This document shows positions 43,687 through 54,665 of a stretch of 64,000 nucleotides of DNA, piece after piece. The position numbers were made by a program, and so were the translations under genes. How positions within the stretch are numbered: the stretch's first letter is position 1; every line of letters begins with the position of its first letter. This DNA is from Ochotona curzoniae (Eukaryota; Chordata; Mammalia; Lagomorpha; Ochotonidae), in contig NW_024466599.1 in NCBI RefSeq assembly GCF_017591425.1, positions 75,310,501 through 75,374,500 of the forward strand, written 5' to 3'. The notes beneath the pieces are model-generated. The model saw only the letters and a program-made list of their open reading frames with translations. It was not told where the DNA came from and ran no database searches.

Positions 43687-44984
43687 ATTTTGTCATCGGG
43701 GTGCCTTTTTCAACGTTGTCATGGTTGATGTTGACCTTGGCCTCCTGCCTCAGGTGGTATCTGTCAGGTTTCTCTGCTGTTAAGTTACTGACGTCACTTG
43801 AACAGTGTCTCCGTGAGGGCTGCGTGTACGTAGTGGAGTTATTTGCAGTGCCTTGGGGGAAGGGTTTTCAGCAGGGCTGGCAGACTGTGGGCAAGGACTG
43901 ATGAAGAGAGGAAAGAGTTCTTCCACAGTCCAGTCCTGCACACGCCTGGCACCTGCTCTGCACTTATTCCTGACTCCTGGGCTGGGTAGGTCTGTCACCC
44001 TTCCAGTGGAGTGAGCTCCCTGGGCGATGCTGAGACGTATCCAAAGTGGAGAACCCTTGCTATGATCAGCGTTTGGACCCTTCTGACTCTTCTTTCCTGC
44101 AGGCAGAGATGTGCTGCCCCGAATCCATTCCCCACCTGCTTCCTCAGCCTCGAGGTCTGAGATGTGCCTTCTAGGGACCTCTCTTGTGACCATTGCTCCT
44201 AATGGGTGGCTCCGTCACAGTGGCTGTCTGCTAATGAACTCCAGATCATTCGTGTGCTTTCTGATGACCTCATCCTTGGCGTGATGGACTTGGAGTTTCA
44301 GTAGAGGAGGAGATTGGACTGGCCAGCGTGGGGACGTTCCTGCTTGTCTGTAGGCAGTTTTGTTATTCACGTGAGAGAGACAGGTGCCAGACTGTCTGTC
44401 TAGGCTTGATTTTGAGCTGATCGAAAGTCCCTGGTAAATGTTCACGACTTTTGGCTTTCCCTTGGACTCCGGCTTCTGGGCAAGCATCCCGTTGGAAGCC
44501 GGAGGGCAGTGGGTCACGATGGGGGTGGGCTCAGGCTCAGGGTGCTGGCCCTTCCTGCAGCAGCTCGCTCATGTGTGGACATGGGCTGGAGTCAGCCCCT
44601 CTGCGGAGTCCGCTGAGCCCGCTGTGCCACCTGCTCCCCGGGTGCTGCCAGGCTGCAATGTGTGTATAGCAGGGTGGGGACGTGGCCCACGGGTTGGCTT
44701 GGGGAAGGGCTCTTAGAGCAAGTTTTCCTGTGGATGATTTTCGGCGAGTAGTTGACTGAGGGTGGGGTCGAGGGCCAGTTATGAAGAGACTACCCCCTGC
44801 CTTGTGTGTGTGTAACTGGGGACCCTTTTGATGACAAATGAGCGAGCACAAACATGCGCAGCGGCTTTTCTGAACACGGTTTCCTTTTCACTCTGTGTCT
44901 GTGTTAGCCCAGTGTGGTTTGTGATCGCTGTTTTGACTTGCAGATTTCTGATAAGGGGGCATGGGCAGCCTGGGCGGAGTCTTC
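43687..44984. other. Intronic unique DNA
   Basis: Contains a perfect CRE at 43,789-43,796. No SINE or exon recognised. Confidence 0.35.
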
Positions 44985-45220
44985 CCTGCTGTACTGTTGG
45001 CTCACTACCCACGTGGCTGCAGTGTCTGGGTCTTGTCTGTGTTGAAGCCAGGAGGCTGGTCCTTCATCTAAACCTGCCTTATGAGGGGCAGGGGCCCAGG
45101 CTCTGAGGCTGTCAGCTGCTGATAGAGACCTGGGTCAGAAATAGAGCAGCTAGGATTCTGGCTCCCAAGCGACACCCGAGCGTAGGCAGTGACTTCATAC
45201 ACTGTGCTGCAACGCTGGGC
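44985..45220 (-). mobile_element. CSINE, old fragment
   Basis: Antisense: 'ttgaagccaggaggctgg', 'tcagaaatagagcagctagg' and head 'actgtgctgcaacgctggg'. The tail side is eroded. Confidence 0.58.
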
Positions 45221-45461
45221 TGTTTCTCACTAGTTTTTTTTTTTTTTTTTTAAATGGCACTTAGGATCTCCTCAGAGCATGAATGTATGTTGAATTACCC
45301 ATTACCAACTTTCAGTTATCAGAGAAGTGGCAGCTCTTCTCAAAACACAACTTGTGTTGCAGTTTCAAAGTAGATGCTGCCATTGTTGCTGTGTTGGTAG
45401 TGTAGTTACCAGACATGGCTGTTAGACCTTTTTGCTTCTTGTGTTAATAAAGAAGTGTATA

Positions 45462-45760
45462 GGGGCAGTTTTGTGTACTGGGTAAAGTTGCTACCTGCTA
45501 TGTCAGCATCCCCTATGGGCACCTGGCTGGACCACTTCTGATTAAGCTCCCTGTCAATGGCCTGGGACACACAGTGGGAGATGGCCTTAGCCGTCCATGT
45601 CCTGCTATGCCCTGGGAGACCTGGATGAAGCGTTTGGGTTTGACCTGGCAGTCCTGGCTTTTGTGACCTTTTGGGGGAGTGAAATAACAGATGGTTGATC
45701 TCTGTCCCTGCCCCTCTCTTTGTAGCTCTTTCAAATCAATACATTTTCTTAAAATAGAAG
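45462..45760 (+). mobile_element. CSINE, old sense copy
   Basis: 'aagttgctacctgctatgtc', 'gcatcccctatgggcacc', 'gggagacctggatgaagc' and a 'ctctttcaaatcaatac' end. It belongs to the older subfamily. Confidence 0.62.
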
Positions 45761-45849
45761 AAATATATAGATCTTAATGTGTTTTAAATAATGTATTATT
45801 AACTTAATATTTAACTTGTATGTAAAATGAAAACCGTGAAATCATGCTG

Positions 45850-46095
45850 ATGGTCGTAATTTGGTTCAGTAGTTAAGGTACCACATGGGTTTTCAGCATC
45901 GTGAGGATGTGCACCCTGGGAGCCAGTAGATGACAGCTCAAGTGCCTGGGATGCTGTCATCTACGTGGGAGACCTGGATTGGGTCCCAGGCTCCTGGCCT
46001 CAGCCTGGCTCATCCCTGGCTATTCTGGGTTTCTCGGAGTGAACCAGTTGGTTGGAACATGTCCCGCTGTCAAAGAAATAAAAATGAACGCACTT
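45850..46095 (+). mobile_element. CSINE, old sense copy
   Basis: 'ttcagtagttaaggtaccac', 'gtgggagacctggattggg' and 'ctctcggagtgaaccagtt'-like wording near 46,032-46,051, ending 'aagaaataaaaatgaac'. A second sense copy close behind the previous one. Confidence 0.6.
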
Positions 46096-46724
46096 GCCAG
46101 GAGCATGCGTGCAAGCTTTGTGGAAAAGTGGTTGGATCTTACTGCCCAACAGATCCTTTTCCAGTCTTCCTGGGAGCCCAAAACATCTTCCGTGTAAATA
46201 AAATGAAACCTCTCATTCCCCAAAAGAAAATCTGGAATTTTATTTAAATCCAAGAAAAAGTCAGTTACTTCTTTTTTTTTTTGGTAAGTTTTAATTATTT
46301 AAAATAACATAGTGGGGGAGTATCTGTTCAGTTTATTAGCTTAAAGAAACCCTGGCATAAATGTGTGTTCTGGGATCTATGGTTATTTAATGTTATCACT
46401 GTTAGATTGTGAGTTGGGAGACTTAGACTGTGTAGCACAGCGTTTTCAGTGTTAGCAAAATGTCAGTGACTTCAAAAGTGTCTCTTTCATGAACGAGTCT
46501 GACTTTTTGGTTCTCGGGGAGGTTGTGGCAGATTGCTCCTTGGAAGTGTTTGAGCCTGTGCTTAAAGAGCCTGCTGCATAACAAGGAAATGATTTCGAAA
46601 AAGAATTGGTGCATGTATTGCGTGCACGCTGCCTCCGCACAGGTGCAGCTATAAATACCAGCTGCTAGAAATTCCCTTGACATGATGGGCTGAGGGAAGG
46701 CACATTCTTAAAGTATTCATGTGG
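46096..46724. other. Intronic unique DNA
   Basis: AT-rich in 46,250-46,450. No repeat or exon recognised. Confidence 0.35.
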
Positions 46725-46880
46725 TGTTATTAATAGCTGCTATTTACTGAGCACTTAATGGGGTTGAGCATTTCATAATGTGTTGTCTGACTTGATCCTC
46801 TCTGCAACCCGGCAAAGCTGCCCTTAGCCCTGTGTAAGAGAGGAGGCGGCCAGCGCAGAGAAGCTAGGCCATTGATCCAA
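46725..46880 (+). mobile_element. MIR-like SINE fragment
   Basis: 'gctatttactgagcacttaa', 'cttgatcctctctgcaaccc' and 'gtaagagaggaggcggcc' follow the MIR order (tissue-wide ancient SINE of mammals), strongly diverged. Confidence 0.55.
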
Positions 46881-47261
46881 GTGCTGGTGCTGGCAGCCTT
46901 GCCTGGAGTGTTTTCTCGTTGTGGGGGATATTTGCTCTCCTGTGCAGTGATTGGTGGTGTTGGGCACAGCTGCTGTCTACAGTGTGCAGGTTGCTGGGAG
47001 CGCACGTGCTTGCCTATTTTAGTGCTGCGACTAGAGTGAGAATGCTTCCCTGTGCGCAGCTGTCTGAGTCCTGTGTTTACCATTAGCCACCCTCCCAGCA
47101 CTGGATTTGTGCAGCAGCCGGCAGCCAGTCCTGTTTCAGGAGTCAGCCACGAAACTGCCTAGGAATATGATCTTGTCTGACTGAGGAAGAGTTGAGTGGG
47201 AAATAACAGGGGGTGCTACTTGCTTGCTTAGGTCTGAGAAGTTGGGTTTGTGGCTAGTTTG
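46881..47261. other. Intronic unique DNA
   Basis: No repeat or exon recognised. Confidence 0.3.
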
Positions 47262-47670
47262 CGTTTTGTTACTATAACAAAATACCTGAGGTTGGGCGCC
47301 TGGGTGCTTCATCAGGAAAAGAGGTTTCTTTAGTTCAGGATTGTGAAGGTTGAAGGGCGTGGCACTGGCATCAGCTTAGTCCTGGTGAGGACCCTGTGGA
47401 CGGTGACCCATCACAGTGGGAGGAGTGAGTGCAAGAGAGGGGGACGCGTGGAGGGACAAGAAGTCAGAATGTTAGTCAGGAGTGATCTGAGTCTCCCTCT
47501 CCTGCTGACCCTGGTGCTGGGAGAACCATGGCAGTCCCTTCCTTGGGCGCTGACCCCACATCCGCCCAGTAGGCTCCACCTGTTAGAAGTCCTGACATCT
47601 CCCAGTGGGGGTCAGGCTTCTGACACAGAAACTGAAGGTGGGGCACAAACCACATCCAGACCAAACAGCA
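47262..47670 (+). mobile_element. MaLR-type LTR remnant
   Basis: 'gttactataacaaaatacct', 'gaggttgggcgcctgg', 'ggaaaagaggtttctttag' and 'caggtgg'-type tail words with 'gacacagaaactgaaggtgg' match THE1/MST/MLT-type LTR order. Noncoding. Confidence 0.5.
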
Positions 47671-47714
47671 GGTTCAAGTATATGAAGAGCATGCAGGTAC
47701 TTTACTAAGACCTG

Positions 47715-47950
47715 GGTTTCTTTCTTTTATGTGTTTGAAATTCAAAATTGCAGAAAAGGAGTGAGAGAGAAAGAGAGAGAGGGAGATTCTATCTACTGAT
47801 TCTCTCCCCCAATGGTTGTGGTGAGTATGACTGGGCCAAGCTGATGCCAGGAGCCAGAAAGTTCTTCTGGGTTACCCACATGGGTGCAGTGACCCCCCAA
47901 ACTTGGGTCATCTCCTGTTGCTTTTCCAGGAGCATTAACTGGGTTCTGGA
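47715..47950 (-). mobile_element. CSINE, outer copy, left fragment
   Basis: Antisense: 'gtgagagagaaagagagag', 'gatgccaggagccagaaag', 'tccaggagcattaactggg'. Interrupted by a sense SINE; the head remnant continues at 48,297. Confidence 0.62.
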
Positions 47951-47967
47951 AAGGATGGGTGAGAGGG

Positions 47968-48296
47968 TGGGGAGGTGGTAGCTCAATGGCTCATCAATTT
48001 ATTCTTCACCTGCAAGCGCTGGCATCCCTTATGCGCACTGGTTTGTGTCATGGCTGCTCCACTTCCCATCCAGCTTCCTTCCTGTGGCGTGGGAAAGCAG
48101 GAGAATATGGCCCAAACCCTTAGGACCCTGCACTTACATGGGAGACCCAGAAGAAGCTCCTGGCTCCTGGCTTTGGATGGGCTCAGTTCCGGCCATAGTG
48201 ACCACTTGGAGAGTGAACCGATGGGTGGAAGATGTTTCTGTCTCTACTTCTCTCTGTAAATCTGGCTTTCCAATAATAAAAAAAAAAAAAAAAGGT
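47968..48296 (+). mobile_element. CSINE nested inside an older antisense CSINE
   Basis: Sense copy: 'gtagctcaatggctcatc', 'cgctggcatcccttatgcg', 'gggagacccagaagaagctc', tail 'ccaataataaaaaaaaa'. The intact A tail abuts the remainder of the older element. Confidence 0.82.
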
Positions 48297-48350
48297 GAAG
48301 CATCTGGGACTTGAACTAGTGCCCATGTATCATAGGGAGCAGCTTTACCC
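48297..48350 (-). mobile_element. CSINE, outer copy, head fragment
   Basis: 'gggacttgaactagtgccc' and 'cagctttacccactgta' complete the interrupted antisense copy. Confidence 0.55.
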
Positions 48351-48404
48351 ACTGTAATGGAAACTTAGGTTTCTGAGATTATGAAGGTGCTTCAGAAAGC
48401 TGCT

Positions 48405-48745
48405 GGAGAGGGGGCTGAGATGGCGGAGCCACTGCTTTGATTGCCTGCCTTCTTTGTCAGAGAACTGGTTTCCATCCCAGCTCTTGCACTTCAGGTCCAG
48501 CTCCATGCTAATGTGCCTGGATGGCAGCAATGATGGCTCTGCTCTGTGGGTCCCTGCTCTGCTCTGTGGCTCCCTGCTCTGCTCTGTGGCTCCCTGTTCC
48601 GCTCTGTGGCTCCCTGCTACTCAAGAGGAGCTCTGGGTGGGTTTTGCCCTAACTGAGCCCTGGCTGTTGGCAGGCATTTGGAGAGGAAGCCATCCTATGG
48701 AAGATCTCACTGTTCTTCTCCCCTTCTCTTTCTCGTTTGTATAAT
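48405..48745 (+). mobile_element. CSINE, old sense copy with an internal tandem array
   Basis: Sense wording 'gagatggcggagccactgc', 'gcacttcaggtccagctcc' and 'gccctggctgttggcaggc' with a decayed tail 'ctttctcgtttgtataatg'. Its middle carries four 20-bp repeats. Confidence 0.55.
48541..48620 (+). repeat. 20-bp tandem repeat, four copies
   Basis: Unit gctctgtggctccctgctct starts at 48,541, 48,561, 48,581 and 48,601, with one to three substitutions per copy. It lies inside an old SINE body. Confidence 0.95.
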
Positions 48746-49211
48746 GTTCTGTTCGCAGTGTGACCACTCTTTTCCCTTCTGTTAGTAATCTCTGTGTGCC
48801 ATCCCTTAGAGAGGGAAGTGCTCACACTTGTGTTTGCTGAGTTGGATGTGTGCATTTTGGCTCTGGTGGGTGGGGTGCCTGCATACGCACGTCTCTGGGC
48901 TTGGCTCTCGTTGTAGGGTGACTGAGTTGCGTCCTCAGCATCAGTTCCCGGCAGAGGCTGCAGAGTCCACCCCAGGACGTCTTGAGTACCTCTGCCTTGC
49001 CATGCCCCAGTGGACCTTCACAGGGTCACGGCAGCTCTCAGTCTGGTATGGTGGTCTCTTACTCCTACTGAGCATCAGCCACCCCTCTCTTGAGGCATTG
49101 TTGCTGTGTCTCAGCATGATGGTAAATGGTGTCACTGCAGCTTTAAAACCAAATCCACGAGAATCTGTACGCACCAGGACAAATCAGTTGACTGAAAGTG
49201 GGATGGGAAAA
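48746..49211. other. Intronic unique DNA
   Basis: No repeat or exon recognised. Confidence 0.3.
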
Positions 49212-49460
49212 GGGGGTGAGCAGCATGGTGGCGAAGCAAGTGGAGCTGCCACCTGCAATTTCAACAGAAGATGGTCCAAGTGGCTTGGGCCTCTGCTGCC
49301 ATTGGGGGGACCTGGAGGAGGCTTCTGGCTTCATCCTGACCCAGCTCTGGCTGTTGCGGCCATCTGGGGAGCGAAGCAGTGAATGGAAGATCTGTCCCTC
49401 TCTCTCTCTGTAACTCTGACTTTCACACAAATAAGTATTTTATTTTAAAAATAAAATCAT
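49212..49460 (+). mobile_element. CSINE, old sense copy, shortened
   Basis: 'cagcatggtggcgaagcaag', 'gggacctggaggaggcttc', 'gttgcggccatctggggagc' and tail 'cacacaaataagtattttat'. The block from head to 'cccatatggg' is deleted. Confidence 0.65.
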
Positions 49461-50061
49461 TAAAGTTGTTCTTGGGCTCCAGGGGGGTCTGGCTGTGCCC
49501 ACTGAGATGATGCCCCCTGATTGTCACCTCTGGCTGGCCTTGGTCCCTGCTTGGAAGCCACTCCTTGAGTGCAGCTGAAGTGTCTTCAGCCATGGCATTT
49601 GCCTTCTCCTCTGGGGGCAAAGTTAGCTCTCATCAGTGGATTCTTCCTGGGGGCCTGGTTGGGGACATGAAGTCAGTGGCGGAGATGAAGTATCCTGTTT
49701 AGGTAAGCATCAAGGTGACACGATGGTAGTGCAGCCTAATCATCTTAAGATGTTTTTCAGACGGGGTAGCAGATATTTGTGATTGGCTTGTCATACCTGG
49801 GAAGGGAGCCTCCCAAAGTTGCTGTTGACAAGAATTCGCATGCGCGTGTGTGTTTGTGGTAGCTGTGTGTTCTTGTGTAAGCAGGACCAAGACCCCAGAC
49901 TCCCTGGGGGCTGACATGAACAAGGCACTAAGCTTAGATTGTGGGCCTTGCCATGTCCTATGGTGGCAGGTGGCGAAGGCTGCACACAGATGTAATCCTG
50001 TTATCCCGGGCCTGCTATTGGATGACACTCCCTGAAATTCCTATCCTCCTTCTGTTTTTCA
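49461..50061. other. Intronic unique DNA
   Basis: No repeat or exon recognised. Confidence 0.3.
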
Positions 50062-50330
50062 GATGTTATAAAGGCATTTATTTATTTCAGAGAGAGGGAG
50101 GGAGACAGGAAGCCTGAGAGAGAGAGAGAGAGCGTGCTCACAGGTAGTGTTTGACTCCTACATGCAGTCTGATTAGGCTTGGGCTCGGCTGAAGCCAAGC
50201 CCTGAGCATTCAGTCTAGCTCTCCTGCTTGGGTCACGGGGACCCATCACCTGCCATCTGCAAGGTGGAGCAGCGGGCGGGAATTGGGAGTCGAGTCAGGA
50301 CTCAGACTCTGGCAGAGATGCCTGCCATTA
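50062..50330 (-). mobile_element. CSINE, old copy
   Basis: Antisense: 'catttatttatttcagagag', 'agagagagagagagcgtgc', 'ctgaagccaagccctgagc' and 'gggacccatcacctgcc'. Confidence 0.62.
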
Positions 50331-50954
50331 AAAGGATTGGAGAACGAGGGCGGCAGAGTCAGGGAGAGGCTGCCAGGGCATGGTGAGAATGCACTTTGCA
50401 GCACTAGTAGCATTCTGGAGCTAAACAGCACATCTGCCCATGGCAGTGACAGCTTAGCAGCGGAACTTGACTGTCCCCACTCAGCATTGTTTTAGGAACA
50501 TCTTCGTGTCTGGCGAGAGAGATGTTTCACGGGTTCTGTTGTGCCACACGGATGGCAGAAGCATGTATTTGTTTGGGAATCTGTTCCTGTTCCTGACGCA
50601 CAACAGGGTCATTTGTTGGTTTGTTGCCTGTGGCTGCCTCCATCATAAACAGTGGGCTACAGAACCTGAGGTATATGTCAGAAGGAGTCCTCCAAGTGTG
50701 TTGCAGAGACAGAGGTGAGCTCAGAAGCTGTTCCATTGGAATTCTAGTTCTGTAGTTTTCCTGCCACAGGGTATCCCACCTTTGGGATAGGAGGAGGATA
50801 CTCCCAGTGTTAACAGTAAGGTCAGATGTGGTAAGGGCAGATCCCAGTACAAGGATATTTCAAAAAGTGCATAGAAAATGGCATTAAAAAGGCAAGTTTA
50901 TTTTGGTGTAGAAAATAATGAAGTTTTATGCATTGTTCATAATTACACTTTGCA
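50331..50954. other. Intronic unique DNA
   Basis: Bases 50,850-50,945 ('atttcaaaaagtgcatagaa', 'tttattttggtgtagaaaat') resemble an old DNA-transposon end that I cannot name. Otherwise featureless. Confidence 0.3.
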
Positions 50955-51262
50955 TGAATATTTTAAAAGTGTAGTTGTTTGAAAGGCAGAGGGAGAAAGA
51001 GCTGTGGATAATAGGCAGGTATTTCCCACCCACTGGTTCCTTCTTTGGATGTCTGCACGAGCCAGAGCTGGGCCAGGCTGGAGCCTGGTGCTAACTCCAA
51101 GTCTCCCATGGGTGTGGCCGGAACTTCGGTACCTGAGCCATCCCCCGACTGTTTCCCCCAGGATGGCTGTTGGCAGGAAGCTGGAATTGGAAGTGGAGCA
51201 GCCGCTGGAAGGGCTGCAGGTGTCCTGGCAGTGGCTTAGCTGCTGCATTAAGCTATCCACTT
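50955..51262 (-). mobile_element. CSINE, old copy
   Basis: Antisense: 'gtttgaaaggcagagggag', 'gagccagagctgggccagg', 'gttggcaggaagctgg'. The head carries a 'gctgctgcattaagc' remnant. Confidence 0.62.
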
Positions 51263-51787
51263 CTCCACTAACTTTTTGAAGGCCCATTGCCCGCATGGGT
51301 TTCACTTTTTTTTTTTTTTTGTACCAAGATAAAGCTGTCTTTGAATTCCATTTCGCAGGAATTTGGGAAGTATATTTATGTTTGTTCCTTTTTAGTCTTT
51401 ATTATATCCTCTTCACTCATCCTCAGGCGGTTGCTGTTTCTTCATTCCAAACTTCAAGATTTGAGATGAATGGTGGGTTTCAGTGCCTGGATTTTTAAAA
51501 ATGAAAACATCTCCCAACATTGCCCATGAGAAGTAAAAGGCAAGTGTGTAACTTTCTACTTTGCTTTAGCTAAATATTTTGTTCATGTCTTAGTCTAAAG
51601 TAGCAAGGATTTTTCAGCATGTACCCAATATGAAAAATGACTAATTAGGTACTCCTTCCCCACACCCCACCCCAACATCTGAGTTCATTATCAGTGTGTT
51701 TTGTTCTTAATATAGCATGACTGGAATTGCCACATCACTCCTTCCTTCATTCCTTGCTCATTCGTTCCTTATCCATCTCCCTATTCT
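51263..51787. other. Intronic AT-rich DNA
   Basis: T-rich with a T run at 51,307-51,320. No repeat or exon recognised. Confidence 0.35.
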
Positions 51788-52093
51788 TTCAGTTCATTGG
51801 AAAGGAAAAGGCAGGCGGAACAGAGAGAGAGAGATATCTCCCATCTCATGGTTTAGTCCCTGGAAGTCCACAGAAATTAGAGCCAGTTCAGGCCAAAACA
51901 AGGGCCTGGAAATTCAGTCTGCCACCTGCGTGGCAGGGACCCTATTGCTTCAACAGTCCTCGGCTGCCTCCCAGAGTGACCATAGGCAGGAAGCTGAAAT
52001 GTGGAGTAGAGCCACGACTGAAGCCCAAGCGTTTCCGTGCAGGTTGAGGGCGTCCCAAGCCACACCTTTACCACTATGCCCAATGCCTGTCCC
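51788..52093 (-). mobile_element. CSINE, old copy
   Basis: Antisense: 'cagagagagagagatatctc', 'gcgtggcagggaccctatt', 'ataggcaggaagctgaaatg' and head 'ccactatgcccaatgcc'. Confidence 0.62.
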
Positions 52094-54073
52094 TTGCCCT
52101 TTGTTGAGAATGGCTACCTTATGGCTATGTCTCTGATTCTGTAGTTTGGTTCAGTTCTAGCAGCAGCCACTCAGAGTTAGTGCAGACTTAAGATGTTTGG
52201 AGAGCCTGTCTCCGTTTCACCTGGCAGTTGTCCGCCCCAGGAGCTGCCTGCACATCTCCTTGGCCAAACTGACCATCAGCGGTGCTGTGGTCCCCTCCTC
52301 AGTTTTGATAATTGGCTAGGAAAATTATTCCTCAGACTCAGGAGAGCAGTTCATCGTGTCCAGGACAAAATGACGAAGGTTTGATTTAGAGGGCTTTATT
52401 GGCTTTATTTGCAACTCCAGAATCGGGCAACCCCTTGTTCTGTGCAACAGGTGCTGAGCGGAAGAGGTGGCTTTTGTAGACAGGGGAAGGTGGAAGAAAG
52501 CAGAGACTAGGGAAAGAAGAACATCTCCGAGTTAACTTCAGGTGGGGCACTGACCGTGTAAGAGCAGTTAATGGCCTAACATCAGGTTGTTCAGGCTTCC
52601 GTTTCGGTGTGAGCATCAAGGCAGGCGCAGCTGTGCCATCAGACCCGGGGAGTTGGTCAGCTCTCATTTCCCTGCTGTTTTGAGAGGTCAGCTAAGCTGC
52701 TTAGCTCCCTTTAGGTACCCAGTCACGGTGACTCAGTTCTGCTGCTGCATCCTGGAGGCAGCCAAGGTCAGCAGGAGAACAAACGAGGCTCTGAGTTATG
52801 ACACAGCTGCCTCCCCTTAGCATGGAGGAATCCACTTAAGTTTTGGTCTGGCTCTCGGTGCAGAAGCTTGAATCAGATGTCGGCCTCTTGTAATTTCTGC
52901 TTCATGCTTCTGTTGAGGCTTGGTTATAAAGCATTTGGCTCAGGAACATCCACAAGGCAGCAGTGGTTAGGGGCAAGGGATGGGGAACAGTCTGGAACTG
53001 CTGACCCTTCCCCAGGCTCCCAGCCCAGAGTGCTCCCCAGCCCAGAAACTGCAGCCCTCTTGAACCCCATGTCCATTCCTGCCTTCCCTGCAGAGGTGTG
53101 GGTGGTGCTCTTCCTGAGGCTTTTTAGGGTCCCACCCAGAGCCCCTTCAAAGAGCATTTACCCCTGGGAGCAACAAAAGACACTCCTCTCCCATCCAGGA
53201 AATTCCAGGGCTTTTGGGAGCTCTGTGCCAGAAAGCAGGAACAAAGGCCCAGGATAGCTTGTGTGATCCTCTGGCAGCTCGCCCCTTCTCCGAGCCCAGC
53301 TGGCGGTGCCCTGTTCTGGGAAACAGCTGATGTCTTCTGGCTTGCCATTCTTCCCTGCCCTCTGACTAATCATGACTCTCAAGTCATGCTGACTGATGCC
53401 TCCCCCAGTTCTTAGACCTCAGGAAGCAAATGTAGGGGGAAATATAGTAACATTTCTTGGGAGGCTCTGAGATACAGACTGCTTAAATGTAGCACACCAG
53501 TTGTGACTCTGCTTAGAAAAAGGAACAGGAAAAAACCCAGGACAGGCAGCTCAGTGTGTGTTTTCTAAGAAATGGGTGGTGTGGGATGTGGGCGAGCCCG
53601 GTGCGGTGCCTGTTGCCCTGTGGGAGGAGAAGAGAAGGGTGAGTGCCGTTGGCCAGGGCCAGCAGGGGTGGGACGTGTGTATGTGGGGGGGGGTGGCGTT
53701 GTCAGTAAAACTAGTGAAGGCCCAGCAGAGAACAATTCGGATTTTTATCCCTTGGTAAAAATGCTTGGCCTCCCTTCTTCCCGTGTGTGATGTAACTGTA
53801 CTTTTAAGGTTTGCCTTTTCTAGCCTTTTCTTCTGGTTTTCGATTTGGAATTCTGGAGCCCCAGATGGCCAGGGTCAAATCTTGGCCTCGCCATTGGGTC
53901 CTGATGTGGATCCTTTGCCTACTTGGCTTCGTTGGAAAGAGGGTTTTATGTTGAGTAAAAAAAAATGGTCTTAAAGCCTAGAACACACTGGCTTGCCTTC
54001 CCAGGGGGCTTCCTGGCGAGTGGAGAAAGGGTGGGTTACCGGAGCTGTTGAAGGTGGACGAGAATGTCAGGGA
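52094..54073. other. Intronic DNA, possible LTR fragment
   Basis: No SINE. Bases 52,385-52,660 look like an antisense LTR end ('gggctttattggctttattt' could be a reversed polyadenylation region), but no family fits. A MIR-like antisense piece may lie at 53,855-53,935. No exon recognised. Confidence 0.3.
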
Positions 54074-54228
54074 GCTGTGGGGAGTGGTGGCTGTGTTGGG
54101 GGTAGCTGTGGGGAGTGGTGGCTGTGTTGGGGGTAGCTGTGGGGAGTGGTGGCTGTATTGGGGGTAGCTGTGGGGAGTGGTGGCTGTGTTGGGGGTAGCT
54201 GTGGGGAGTGGTGGCTGTGTTGGGGGTG
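54074..54228 (+). repeat. 31-bp minisatellite, five copies
   Basis: Copies start at 54,074, 54,105, 54,136, 54,167 and 54,198, each beginning gctgtggggagtggtgg, nearly identical. The plus strand is almost free of C and A. Minus-strand Pro/Thr/Ala frames here come from the array. Confidence 0.95.
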
Positions 54229-54507
54229 GGGAGGGCGTGATTGCTACAGAAATTTCCAAGAATCAGAAGTCTAGGACATTGTTGTGGATACGGCTTCCTG
54301 AACGGTTCTTTGAGTTTGGTTAAGAGCAGGGCTGAAGCTTCCACTGCTGTGTGACTTGGGTTCGAGGCAGATCTGGTGGCTGTATCTGCCGGGCAGGTCT
54401 TTTTCTTGGCTGGCATTTGCGCTTGACTTTCATCTTTCTGAGAGCCAGGTGCATTTCCATGATCACGGGTGGAATTTTTCTGAGCCCCGTAGCTCGCTGC
54501 CAGGTGG

Positions 54508-54665
54508 ATGTGTGTGTGTGTGTGTGTGTGTCTGAGTGAGTGTGTGTGTGTGTGTCTGAGTGTGTGTGTGTATGAGTGTGTGTGCGCGTGTGTGTCTGAG
54601 TGTGTGTGTATGTGTGTGTGTGTGTGTCTCTGAGTGTGTGTGTATGAGTGAGTGTGTGTGTGTGC
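54508..54665 (+). repeat. Interrupted (GT)n array
   Basis: About 155 bases of GT with regular 'ctgagt' and 'atgagt' interruptions, suggesting a higher-order unit. Confidence 0.92.

Noticed and set aside
52385..52660. Possible antisense LTR with a reversed polyadenylation region
   Set aside because: Only one vague landmark, no terminal motif and no duplicated flank; not enough for a mobile-element call.
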